Source: DATJBF01 sp035516795 (lineage in GTDB: Bacteria > Verrucomicrobiota > Verrucomicrobiia > Palsa-1439). Taken from it: a stretch of 57,123 bases of DNA. Within the stretch, counting starts at the first letter, position 1; each line of letters opens with the position of its first letter. Made by a program: the position numbers and the translations under genes. Positions 50,903-57,123 of the stretch are shown here, piece by piece. Location: positions 1-57,123 of the forward strand of contig DATIZX010000005.1 of NCBI GenBank assembly GCA_035516795.1. The letters are read 5' to 3'. Under the pieces are notes generated by a model that ran no database searches, was not told the DNA's origin, and was given only the letters and a program-made list of their open reading frames with translations.

Positions 50903-51435
50903 TTCGCTTCATCCCTTTTCTGTATCGGGAAGCCGTTGGCGATCCAATCTCGCCGGAAATTCTTCGGGAGGTACAAAACCTTGACGTTCTTAAACCCCCG
51001 GTCTTGCACCGTGCGGAATGCCGGGCGGATGTTGGGACACTCCTTCCACGGACAACAGCCACAGTAGAGAACAACCTGCTTATCGCGCGGGAGATCTTGC
51101 ACCGCCTGCTTCAGGGCTTGGAGGCCTTCCGGTTTGGACGCCGGTCCGATGAACTTTGACCCTGCGATATGACCGCCTTGGTACAGAACAGGATACCCCA
51201 CATAAAGCACCAACGGTTTCTCCCCCGAGGCTTCCGCCAGCGTTCTTGCGAGTTCTTCAGGCTTCATGAGTTGGTTGACGCGCCAAGGGTCGGAGGGAAG
51301 CGTGCGAGCCGGCTCGGGTTGGTCAGACTGCCCACTCGAACTCACGACCGTGCCCCAAGCGCAAGCCAGCACAACAGCGACCATCAGCGCCGACAGCCGA
51401 GGAACCACAGTTCCCAATGATGTCGTTGCTTTCAT
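50899..51435 (-). CDS. Exported rhodanese-like protein
   Basis: The 178-residue protein has a signal segment (LSALMVAVVLACAWGTVVSSS). A rhodanese-like domain follows: KPLVLYVGYPVLYQGGHIAGSKFIGPASKPEG and the active loop VVLYCGCCPWKECPNIRPAF, richer in Cys than the standard CxxxxR loop. Rhodaneses carry persulfide sulfur on the loop Cys. The ATG at 51435 follows AAAGGAG. Both ends overlap the neighbours by 4 bp, so it is translated with the methyltransferase and the TlpA-like protein. Confidence 0.82.
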   Translation of the reverse strand: MKATTSLGTVVPRLSALMVAVVLACAWGTVVSSSGQSDQPEPARTLPSDPWRVNQLMKPEELARTLAEASGEKPLVLYVGYPVLYQGGHIAGSKFIGPASKPEGLQALKQAVQDLPRDKQVVLYCGCCPWKECPNIRPAFRTVQDRGFKNVKVLYLPKNFRRDWIANGFPIQKRDEAK

Positions 51436-52046
51436 CTTGTCTCCTTTGGCTGATTGGTTTGCTTGTGGCAATCGCTGCAACGCTGGAAACGTACACCGTA
51501 ATGCCACGGGGGCAACTCCAGCGTCGGGCCGTCGGTTGCCAGACGTTTCGTCTGTTGGGCCCATTCGACAATCTGTTCGGGACGCGGGCGAATCTTCATG
51601 TCCGGACCGCGAGGAGTTGCCGGATCGTAGCGCCAGTGAATCACGAGCACGGTGCCGCCCGGTCGGACCACACGCGCAGCTTCGGCCAACAACCGCACCG
51701 GGTCTTCTCCGTGCAAAATGTTAAACAGCAGGCAGGCATCTTGGCTGGCCGACTCGACGCCAAATCCATCGGCGAACACATCGCGTACAACGTACACAAT
51801 GTTCCGCGTTCCGGCTGCCGTCGCTCGTTGTCGCGTACGCTCGACCATTGCGGTCTCAATGTCACAGGTCGTCAGCATGCCGGAAATTCTCTGGGCCACC
51901 GGGATCGTAAATGTTCCGTACCCGCAACCCAATTCCACTACGTCTTTGAACGCGACATCAATGCCGAGTCGGTCCAGAATGAGCGGGACATCAAACAAGG
52001 TTTCCCAGTAGGCCTCTTCCGGCATCCCGCTTTCACGAAGTTTCAT
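51432..52046 (-). CDS. SAM-dependent methyltransferase with C-terminal CxxCH motif
   Basis: The 204-residue protein has the class I methyltransferase motifs VVELGCGYGTFTIPVA (SAM loop), TTCDIETAMVERTRQRA, and NILHGEDPVRLLAEAARVVRPGGTVLVIHW. The substrate is unknown. The C-terminus reads FQRCSDCHKQ, a CxxCH motif normally seen in c-type haem proteins. The protein has no export signal, so haem attachment is unlikely unless the domain is exported another way; metal or sulfur binding is an alternative. It is 4 bp from the DsrE gene and overlaps the rhodanese gene. Confidence 0.82.
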   Translation of the reverse strand: MKLRESGMPEEAYWETLFDVPLILDRLGIDVAFKDVVELGCGYGTFTIPVAQRISGMLTTCDIETAMVERTRQRATAAGTRNIVYVVRDVFADGFGVESASQDACLLFNILHGEDPVRLLAEAARVVRPGGTVLVIHWRYDPATPRGPDMKIRPRPEQIVEWAQQTKRLATDGPTLELPPWHYGVRFQRCSDCHKQTNQPKETR

Positions 52047-52050
52047 GGCC

Positions 52051-52371
52051 TCAGAACGTCAGGAGCCGGTCGGAGTCGCGAACGATTTCGTAAAGGTCTT
52101 GCAGCGTCGAGAGCGGGCAAATCTCCGAGCCGCTCGACTGTCGCAGTTTCAGGCAAGTGCCGCAGGCCAAAAACTGCCCGCCGGCGGCGAGCACAGCCTG
52201 CGCTTGTTCCTTCACGTTGAACTTTGGCTCGTCGATTTGGTCGAGTTCCACGCCTTTCCCGACGAGGAAGATTCTGACCGCGTCGCCCTGCTTCAAGCTG
52301 TAGTTGGCGAGCCGCAATGCGTTGAACACCGTTTCAGGCTCGGTCTGGGAGAGGATGATTCCAATTTTCAT
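52051..52371 (-). CDS. DsrE/DsrF-like sulfur-relay protein
   Basis: This 106-residue cytoplasmic protein starts KIGIILSQTEPETVFNALRLANYSLKQGDAVRIFLVGKGVELD, the DsrE-like fold. It has FLACGTCLKLRQ, with a CxxC that may carry persulfide, and a later Cys in SEICPLSTLQDLYEI. Such proteins pass sulfur between carriers. It lies between a 46-residue ORF (4-bp overlap) and the methyltransferase, which points to a sulfur-handling operon. Confidence 0.82.
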   Translation of the reverse strand: MKIGIILSQTEPETVFNALRLANYSLKQGDAVRIFLVGKGVELDQIDEPKFNVKEQAQAVLAAGGQFLACGTCLKLRQSSGSEICPLSTLQDLYEIVRDSDRLLTF

Positions 52372-52508
52372 GCGTTTTGGTTGTCTGCTTTGTCAGAAGG
52401 TCTGCGCGCTCGCGCAATCCGCTCGAGCGATCTGGCCGATGGCAAATGCGCTCGGACAAGATCGATCGTCTTGCATGCGCCGATCGCTGGGTGAGGTGTG
52501 GCCATCAT
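52368..52508 (-). CDS. Small ORF in the sulfur operon, 46 residues
   Basis: The ORF begins MMATPHPAIGACKTIDLV with AGGAG eight bases upstream and ends with an ATGA overlap onto the DsrE gene, which argues that it is translated. It has one Cys and a basic helical middle (RSLERIARARRPSDKADNQ). No family is recognised; it may be a short structural or leader peptide. It fills the space between the DoxX and DsrE genes. Confidence 0.5.
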   Translation of the reverse strand: MMATPHPAIGACKTIDLVRAHLPSARSLERIARARRPSDKADNQNA

Positions 52509-52527
52509 AAATGCGCTCCTGTTTTTT

Positions 52528-53007
52528 TCAGTCTGCCCTCGTTCGCCTAAGCGCGGCGTCGAACGACCAGCGACCCGGACCAACGATCAGCAGGAACACC
52601 AAACACAGCCACATCGAAAAGTCCGTCCGCGCCTCGTGGATCATGCTTAGAAAGCCGTAATGCGGCCGCTCGGTTAAGGTGAATCCCCAGAATCCGTGGC
52701 CGAGCAGGATCGGAATCTTCGTGGAGAGAATGGCCACCGAGATATCAATCAGCAACGCAATTGCCGCCAGGCGCGTGAACAGACCGAAAAGAACGAGGGC
52801 CCCACAAATCACTTCCACTCCGCCGACAAATGGGCCGAGCAGATGTGGCGCGGGAATTCCGATCCTGGCGAATCGCCCGGCGGCCAACGCATCCGGGTAC
52901 AAAAATTTCAAAATGCCTTCGACAAAGAACACGCCACCCACCAGGAGACGAATGAGTATCGCCGCGCCGGGACCGCGACCGTCCAAGAACGAATTTCTGA
53001 CCTTCAT
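52528..53007 (-). CDS. DoxX-family membrane protein
   Basis: The 159-residue protein has four hydrophobic segments (ILIRLLVGGVFFVEGILKFLY, PHLLGPFVGGVEVICGALVLFGLFTR, AIALLIDISVAIL, MWLCLVFLLIVG) and the DoxX pattern FVEGILKFLYPDALAAGRFARIGIPAP. DoxX relatives are linked with thiosulfate:quinone oxidoreductase subunits and with thiol or redox homeostasis. It is the first gene of the operon, with AAGGAGG ahead of the ATG at 53007. Confidence 0.85.
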   Translation of the reverse strand: MKVRNSFLDGRGPGAAILIRLLVGGVFFVEGILKFLYPDALAAGRFARIGIPAPHLLGPFVGGVEVICGALVLFGLFTRLAAIALLIDISVAILSTKIPILLGHGFWGFTLTERPHYGFLSMIHEARTDFSMWLCLVFLLIVGPGRWSFDAALRRTRAD

Positions 53008-53079
53008 GACCGAGCCTCCTTCATAACGTTTCGCCTGCTGCAGTTTTTCGCAGCAAACCTGTCAGCGACCGCGATCTTG

Positions 53080-54855
53080 TCAAGCACGCGGCAGCGTGAA
53101 ATAGAACGTGCTACCCTTTTCAAGTTCGCTCTCGGCCCACACTCGTCCGCCGTGTGCTTGCACAATGTGCTTGACGATGGACAGACCGAGGCCGGTTCCG
53201 CCCAGTTCCCGGCTGCGCGCTTTATCCACCCTGTAGAAACGCTCGAAGACGTGCGCCAAATGCTCCGGAGCGATGCCCGGACCATTGTCGGCAACCGCTG
53301 TTTCGATAAAACCATCCCTTTCGCGGGCGGTAATGGAGATATGGCCGCCGGCCTGTGTGTAATTCACGGCGTTGTCGAGCAGGTTGAAAAACACCTGATG
53401 CAGCCGTTGCGCATCGGCGCGCGCAGGAGGAAACTGCTCGGGGATTTTCAAGGATACGGTGATGGATTTCTCCTGCGCCTGCCGTGAAAGCTCATCCATG
53501 ACGGATCGCGCCGCAGTGTGCAAAGAAATCAATTCCAGATTCAGACGCGCCTGCTGCGATTCCAGAGCCGAGATGCTCAGCAAATCGGCGATGAGCGCCT
53601 CCAGGCGCCGCGAGTGACGCTGAATGGTCTCGAGGAATTGTCTCGCCGTGTTTGGGTCGGCCGGTTGGTCATCCAACAGCGTCTCGACGTAACCCTTGAT
53701 AATCGACAACGGCGTGCGGAGTTCATGGCTGACGTTGGCTACAAACTCTCGACGCGTGTTTTCGAACTGGCGCATCCGCGTAATATCATGGAACACGACG
53801 ATCACGCCGCTGAACGCGGCGGTCTGGTCTGGCAGGCGCGTGGCGCTGAGTTCGTAAGCACGTTCATTGGGCGTGAGAAACGTGAGCTCCCGCCCGGCGA
53901 CATCGCCCTTCTGAATGACTTCCATGACGAGTTCGTGTAGTGCCACATTGCGAAACGCTTCCAAAACAGTCTTGCCCGAGACCTCCGCGCTGATTCCAAA
54001 TTGGCGGTGCAACGCGCGGTTGGTCAGACGCACTTTGCCATCGGCACCGACGACCAGCACCCCCTCGGTCATTCCGGCCAGGATGCCGCTCAGATCCGCT
54101 TTCTCCTTGCTCAACTCGCGCAGGCGCGTTTCGAGTTGCGTAGACATGTCGTTGAGGGCTGCGGCCAGTTCACCGAGTTCACCTTTCACCTTGCCCGGTG
54201 CCCTCACGGTGAAATCCCCCCGTGCCACACGTCTGGCCACCTCGCGCATTTGTAGAATGGGTTGTGTCGCGCGACGCGACAGCCAGAATAGAATCGGCAC
54301 TGCCGCGAGTCCAACGGCGATGCCGGACAGAGCAACCGTACGCAACACGTGTGCCGTGGTGTGCTGGACCTGTAGAAGCGGCAACGCCACGCGCACAATT
54401 CCCTCGAGTTTGTCTTTGCCTACCGGGACCGCCACATACAGCAAGTCAACGCCAATGGTGTGGCTGTGGCGGGTGGCAACGCCCAAGCCCTCCCGAATGG
54501 CCTGTTCCACCTCGGGCCGGTTCCGGTGATTCTCAATGCTTCCCAGTTCGCTTTCCGGCTTGTCGGATTCGCCGATCACAGTGCCATCGGGCGCAATCAC
54601 CGTGATGCGGAGGCCGGCTCTTTTCGATAGATCGTGGCTGAGGCGATTGATGTCCGTGAAGTCGGGCTGCGGTGCGGTGAGGCGGGACTCAAAGACGTCG
54701 CGCACGATGGCAGCATCGCGTTTCAGGTCGGCCTGGATCTGCCGTGCGAGATAGGGCGGCAGTGTAATCCGGATGGCGAAATAAATCACCAGCAGCAGAT
54801 CCACGAGCAGGACCGCCAATCCGAAGAACCACTTCCATGGCAGCGACAGTTTCAC
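53080..54855 (-). CDS. phoR: Phosphate-regulon-type sensor histidine kinase
   Basis: The 591-residue protein has an N-terminal membrane segment (WFFGLAVLLVDLLLVIYFAI), a periplasmic sensor region (DINRLSHDLSKRAGLRITVIAPDGTVIGES) and a second membrane segment with HAMP (RRATQPILQMREVARRVARGDF). A PAS domain (GILAGMTEGVLVVGADGKVRLTN), the HisKA His in FVANVSHELRTPLSII, and the ATPase boxes DNAVNYT, DNGPGIAPEHL and GTGLGLSIVKH follow. The layout fits PhoR, and phoB lies upstream on the same strand. The GTG at 54855 has GAGGA upstream; a GTG at 54921 would extend it. Confidence 0.85.
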   Translation of the reverse strand: MKLSLPWKWFFGLAVLLVDLLLVIYFAIRITLPPYLARQIQADLKRDAAIVRDVFESRLTAPQPDFTDINRLSHDLSKRAGLRITVIAPDGTVIGESDKPESELGSIENHRNRPEVEQAIREGLGVATRHSHTIGVDLLYVAVPVGKDKLEGIVRVALPLLQVQHTTAHVLRTVALSGIAVGLAAVPILFWLSRRATQPILQMREVARRVARGDFTVRAPGKVKGELGELAAALNDMSTQLETRLRELSKEKADLSGILAGMTEGVLVVGADGKVRLTNRALHRQFGISAEVSGKTVLEAFRNVALHELVMEVIQKGDVAGRELTFLTPNERAYELSATRLPDQTAAFSGVIVVFHDITRMRQFENTRREFVANVSHELRTPLSIIKGYVETLLDDQPADPNTARQFLETIQRHSRRLEALIADLLSISALESQQARLNLELISLHTAARSVMDELSRQAQEKSITVSLKIPEQFPPARADAQRLHQVFFNLLDNAVNYTQAGGHISITARERDGFIETAVADNGPGIAPEHLAHVFERFYRVDKARSRELGGTGLGLSIVKHIVQAHGGRVWAESELEKGSTFYFTLPRA

Positions 54856-54955
54856 GAGATCCTCTGCAGAATACTGGACGCGCTCAGTTGGGACAATCAA
54901 ATCAGCAGACGCACCAATCACCTCTTACATCTTGTTGCCATTCCCCCGAAATTCC

Positions 54956-54971
54956 GTTACACACTTGTAAC
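54956..54971. promoter_or_regulatory. Inverted repeat upstream of the pit accessory gene
   Basis: GTTACA and TGTAAC pair perfectly around CACT, 22 bp before the start at 54993. TTACA/TGTAACA words are reminiscent of Pho-box half-sites, so PhoB control of the transporter pair is possible. No clear 7+4+7 direct-repeat Pho box can be assigned by eye. Confidence 0.35.
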
Positions 54972-54992
54972 ATACAGACTTGGAGAGTCATT

Positions 54993-55619
54993 ATGCTGAA
55001 ACAACTAATACCGCAAGAGTACGATTTCTTTAAGTCGTTTGATCAGGCCACCGAGCAGGCCGTGAAGGCGGCGAAACTGCTGCTCAAGTTGACCGAAGAC
55101 TACTCGAATGCCGACCCGATTGCCCGCGAGTTGAACGCGGTCGAGCATGCTTGCGACGATGTGGCGCACAAGACGATGGAACAGCTCAATAAATCGTTCA
55201 TTACGCCACTCGATCGGGAGGACATCCACGTGATGATTTTACGAATTGACGACGTGGTGGACCTGACGAACGCCGCCGCCAACCGCATGGCGTTTTTTGG
55301 CATCCAGAAACCCACGCAGCACTCGGTCAACCTCGCCAAGCAAATTGTGCGCGGTTGTGAGAAGCTCGCCGAAGCTGTCCACGGCATGCGCTCGACCAGA
55401 AACTACGAACAGGTCATGCGCGACTGCATCACGGTACACGAAGTCGAGAACTCGGCGGACGACATACTCCACGCCGCGCTGGCCGAACTGTTCGCCACGG
55501 AGAAGAACGCCATCGATGTCATCAAATGGAAGGACATTTATGAGACCATGGAGAAGGTCACCGATCGGCTGGAGGATGTGGCCAACGTCCTGCAAGGTGT
55601 CATCGTCAAGATGAGCTGA
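54993..55619 (+). CDS. DUF47/PhoU-like Pit accessory protein
   Basis: The 208-residue helical protein belongs to the DUF47 (TIGR00153) family, distant relatives of PhoU. Recognisable parts are FFKSFDQATEQAVKAAKLL, NAVEHACDDVAHKTMEQLNKSFITPLDREDIHVMILRIDDVVD, VHEVENSADDILH and KDIYETMEKVTDRLEDVANVL. These proteins sit next to, and regulate, low-affinity Pit phosphate transporters; the pit gene follows after 13 bp. The ATG at 54993 follows TTGGAGAG. Confidence 0.92.
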   Translation: MLKQLIPQEYDFFKSFDQATEQAVKAAKLLLKLTEDYSNADPIARELNAVEHACDDVAHKTMEQLNKSFITPLDREDIHVMILRIDDVVDLTNAAANRMAFFGIQKPTQHSVNLAKQIVRGCEKLAEAVHGMRSTRNYEQVMRDCITVHEVENSADDILHAALAELFATEKNAIDVIKWKDIYETMEKVTDRLEDVANVLQGVIVKMS

Positions 55620-55632
55620 CGCAAAGAACGCC

Positions 55633-56682
55633 ATGGCCGCCTTTCTACGAGACGTTGCCAGTATCCTGCATCATCCGTATGTCGCCCTGATTGTTTTCAC
55701 GGCTCTGGCGTTCGACTTCAGTAATGGGTGGCATGATGCCGCCAACTCCATCGCCACGATCGTCGGCACCCGTGTCCTGCGCCCGATTCAGGCAGTCATC
55801 TGGGCCGCGTTGTTCAATTTCCTGGCCGCCTGGATTTTTGGCGTACACGTTGCCGACGCCGTCGCGAACTGGGTTCACGCCGATTATGTGACCGCCGAGG
55901 TGATTTTTGCCGGGCTGCTCGGCGCGATTGTATGGAACGTGATCACGTGGTACGGGGGACTGCCGTCGAGTTCGTCACACGCGCTGCTCGGGGGATTTGG
56001 CGGCGCGGCGATCGTACACGCCGGTCACTGGCAGGGAGTCCTGCACACGGCCAAAGTTGTCGTGACCGTGGAATTCATCGTCATAGCCCCCTTGCTGGGC
56101 ATGGTGCTCGGCCTCTTGTTCAGCTTCATTGTCATGTGGGTTTTCCGCAAGGTTTCCCCCATCAAGATCGACCGCTGGTTTCGCGTAGCCCAACTTGGTT
56201 CGGCGGCGGCTTACAGCCTTGGTCACGGCACCAACGATGCGCAGAAAACCATGGGCATCATCGCGGCGTTGCTGTATGCCAGTATCTGGCGCGCTCAACA
56301 GGGAGCATTCGCCTCTGGCAAAATCGAGTTCCCTTTTTGGATTGTGCTCGTCTGTCATCTGGCCATCGCGCTCGGCACGATGGCGGGCGGCTGGCGCATC
56401 GTGAAAACCATGGGGATGCGCATCACCAAATTGCGGCCCTACGACGGGGCCTGCGCAGAACTGGCCGCTGCCACTTCGCTGTTTACCTCGGCCTCAATGG
56501 GCATTCCTGTGAGCACGACGCACACCATCACAGGCGCCATCGTCGGGGTTGGCTCCCTGCATCGACTCTCGGCAGTGCGTTGGGGCGTGGCGCGTCGGGT
56601 GGTCTGGGCCTGGGTGCTGACGATTCCCTGCTCGGCAGTTGTGGCGGCCGCAGTTTATGAAATCTTGAAAATGCTTCGTTAG
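55633..56682 (+). CDS. pit: Low-affinity inorganic phosphate transporter, PiT family
   Basis: The 349-residue membrane protein has the PiT signature repeats: FDFSNGWHDAANSIATIVGTRVL near the N-terminus and SLGHGTNDAQKTMGII in the second half. AELAAATSLFTSASMGIPVSTTHTITGAIVGVG is also typical. It moves metal-phosphate or phosphate with protons or sodium across the inner membrane. It forms an operon with the DUF47 gene. Its last 4 bp overlap the 3' end of convergent phoB. Confidence 0.94.
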   Translation: MAAFLRDVASILHHPYVALIVFTALAFDFSNGWHDAANSIATIVGTRVLRPIQAVIWAALFNFLAAWIFGVHVADAVANWVHADYVTAEVIFAGLLGAIVWNVITWYGGLPSSSSHALLGGFGGAAIVHAGHWQGVLHTAKVVVTVEFIVIAPLLGMVLGLLFSFIVMWVFRKVSPIKIDRWFRVAQLGSAAAYSLGHGTNDAQKTMGIIAALLYASIWRAQQGAFASGKIEFPFWIVLVCHLAIALGTMAGGWRIVKTMGMRITKLRPYDGACAELAAATSLFTSASMGIPVSTTHTITGAIVGVGSLHRLSAVRWGVARRVVWAWVLTIPCSAVVAAAVYEILKMLR

Positions 56683-57123
56683 GACTGCCCGGCGAACCGG
56701 TAACCGACTCCGCGCACAGTCTCGATGTAATCCGCGGCCTTGCCAAGTTTCTCCCGCAGTCGACGCATGTGCGTGTCCACCGTACGCGTGTCAACGTCTC
56801 CTTCGTAACCCCACACGTCGGTCAACAACCGATCCCGGGTCTGCACCCGCCCCCGCCGCTCCATCAACGTCGCCAACAATTTGAATTCGGTTACTGTCAA
56901 TTCAATGACCTTCCCCTTGTGACTGACTTCGTGCTTGCCGGTATCCACGGTGAGGTCTTCAAACTTGAGCACTTCGGCCGGCGCGGCTTTGCCACTCGCG
57001 CGCCGCAACACGGTTTTCACGCGCAGCACCATCTCCCGCGGGCTAAACGGCTTGGTCACGTAATCGTCGGCGCCAAGTTCCAAGCCAACAATGCGATCCA
57101 CCTCTTCGGCTTTCGCGGTCAGC
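56679..57123 (-). CDS. phoB: PhoB-like response regulator (5' end outside window)
   Basis: The frame runs off the right edge, so 147 C-terminal residues are visible. They include the end of the receiver domain (LTAKAEEVDRIVGLELGADDYVTKPFSPREM, with the conserved Lys of TKPF). A complete OmpR/PhoB winged-helix domain follows (VIELTVTEFKLLATLMERRGRVQTRDRLLTDVWGY, RTVDTHMRRLREKLG, IETVRGVGYRF). The phosphoacceptor Asp lies outside the window. With phoR on the same strand downstream and pit between them, it probably controls phosphate-starvation genes. Confidence 0.88.
   Translation of the reverse strand, partial: LTAKAEEVDRIVGLELGADDYVTKPFSPREMVLRVKTVLRRASGKAAPAEVLKFEDLTVDTGKHEVSHKGKVIELTVTEFKLLATLMERRGRVQTRDRLLTDVWGYEGDVDTRTVDTHMRRLREKLGKAADYIETVRGVGYRFAGQS

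Overview
The window looks like a chromosomal segment of a Verrucomicrobiota bacterium, most likely from the Pedosphaera/Limisphaera-type lineage. This is an inference from four things: large secreted proteins built of T5SS/PEP-CTERM-type beta repeats that end in a shared YYRVRLVP-like tail; several polysaccharide-degrading enzymes; short palindromic intergenic repeats; and a mixture of Gram-negative (SurA, LolA-like, TlpA) and generic housekeeping genes. No rRNA, CRISPR array or complete transposase gene is visible.

Region 1 (1-24.4 kb) is a secreted-protein and carbohydrate region. Five tandem plus-strand genes (one cut by the left edge) encode beta-repeat surface proteins. They are followed by a GH28 pectinase-like enzyme with PKD modules, a minus-strand pair (a TIGR03032-like protein and a repeat protein), trigger factor, a GH2 exo-glucosaminidase-like enzyme, an alpha/beta hydrolase, an MBL hydrolase and a Gfo/Idh/MocA dehydrogenase. 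Seven of these proteins share the same C-terminal tail.

Region 2 (24.4-30.2 kb) is a rearrangement hotspot. It holds a PH-domain protein, a nucleotidyltransferase gene broken by one in-frame TGA, a truncated serine protease gene, a MITE-like element with 16-bp terminal inverted repeats, several palindromic repeat families, and a partial duplication of the enolase promoter and 5' end. The intact eno-ftsB pair and an initiator tRNA with a strong terminator follow.

Region 3 (30.2-43.9 kb) carries a GH2 beta-galactosidase, an Rrf2-regulated sulfonate/nitrate-type ABC transporter operon whose four genes all overlap by 4 bp, pckA, a surA-pdxA-rsmA cluster in the order known from Proteobacteria, a HEAT-repeat protein, bioB and small genes.

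Region 4 (43.8-49.5 kb) is the most striking. lexA has a 22-bp operator-like palindrome over its start codon. It is followed, across a perfect 18-bp hairpin, by a single 1365-residue gene joining a catalytically complete Y-family polymerase (DinB type) to a DnaE2-type polymerase. The fusion linker is made from a genome repeat element, and a second palindromic repeat is translated in-frame near the C-terminus.

Region 5 (49.5-57.1 kb) has a compact minus-strand sulfur/redox operon (DoxX, small ORF, DsrE, methyltransferase, rhodanese, TlpA, outer-membrane protein). Then comes a phosphate region in which a plus-strand DUF47-pit pair sits between minus-strand phoB (cut by the right edge) and phoR.
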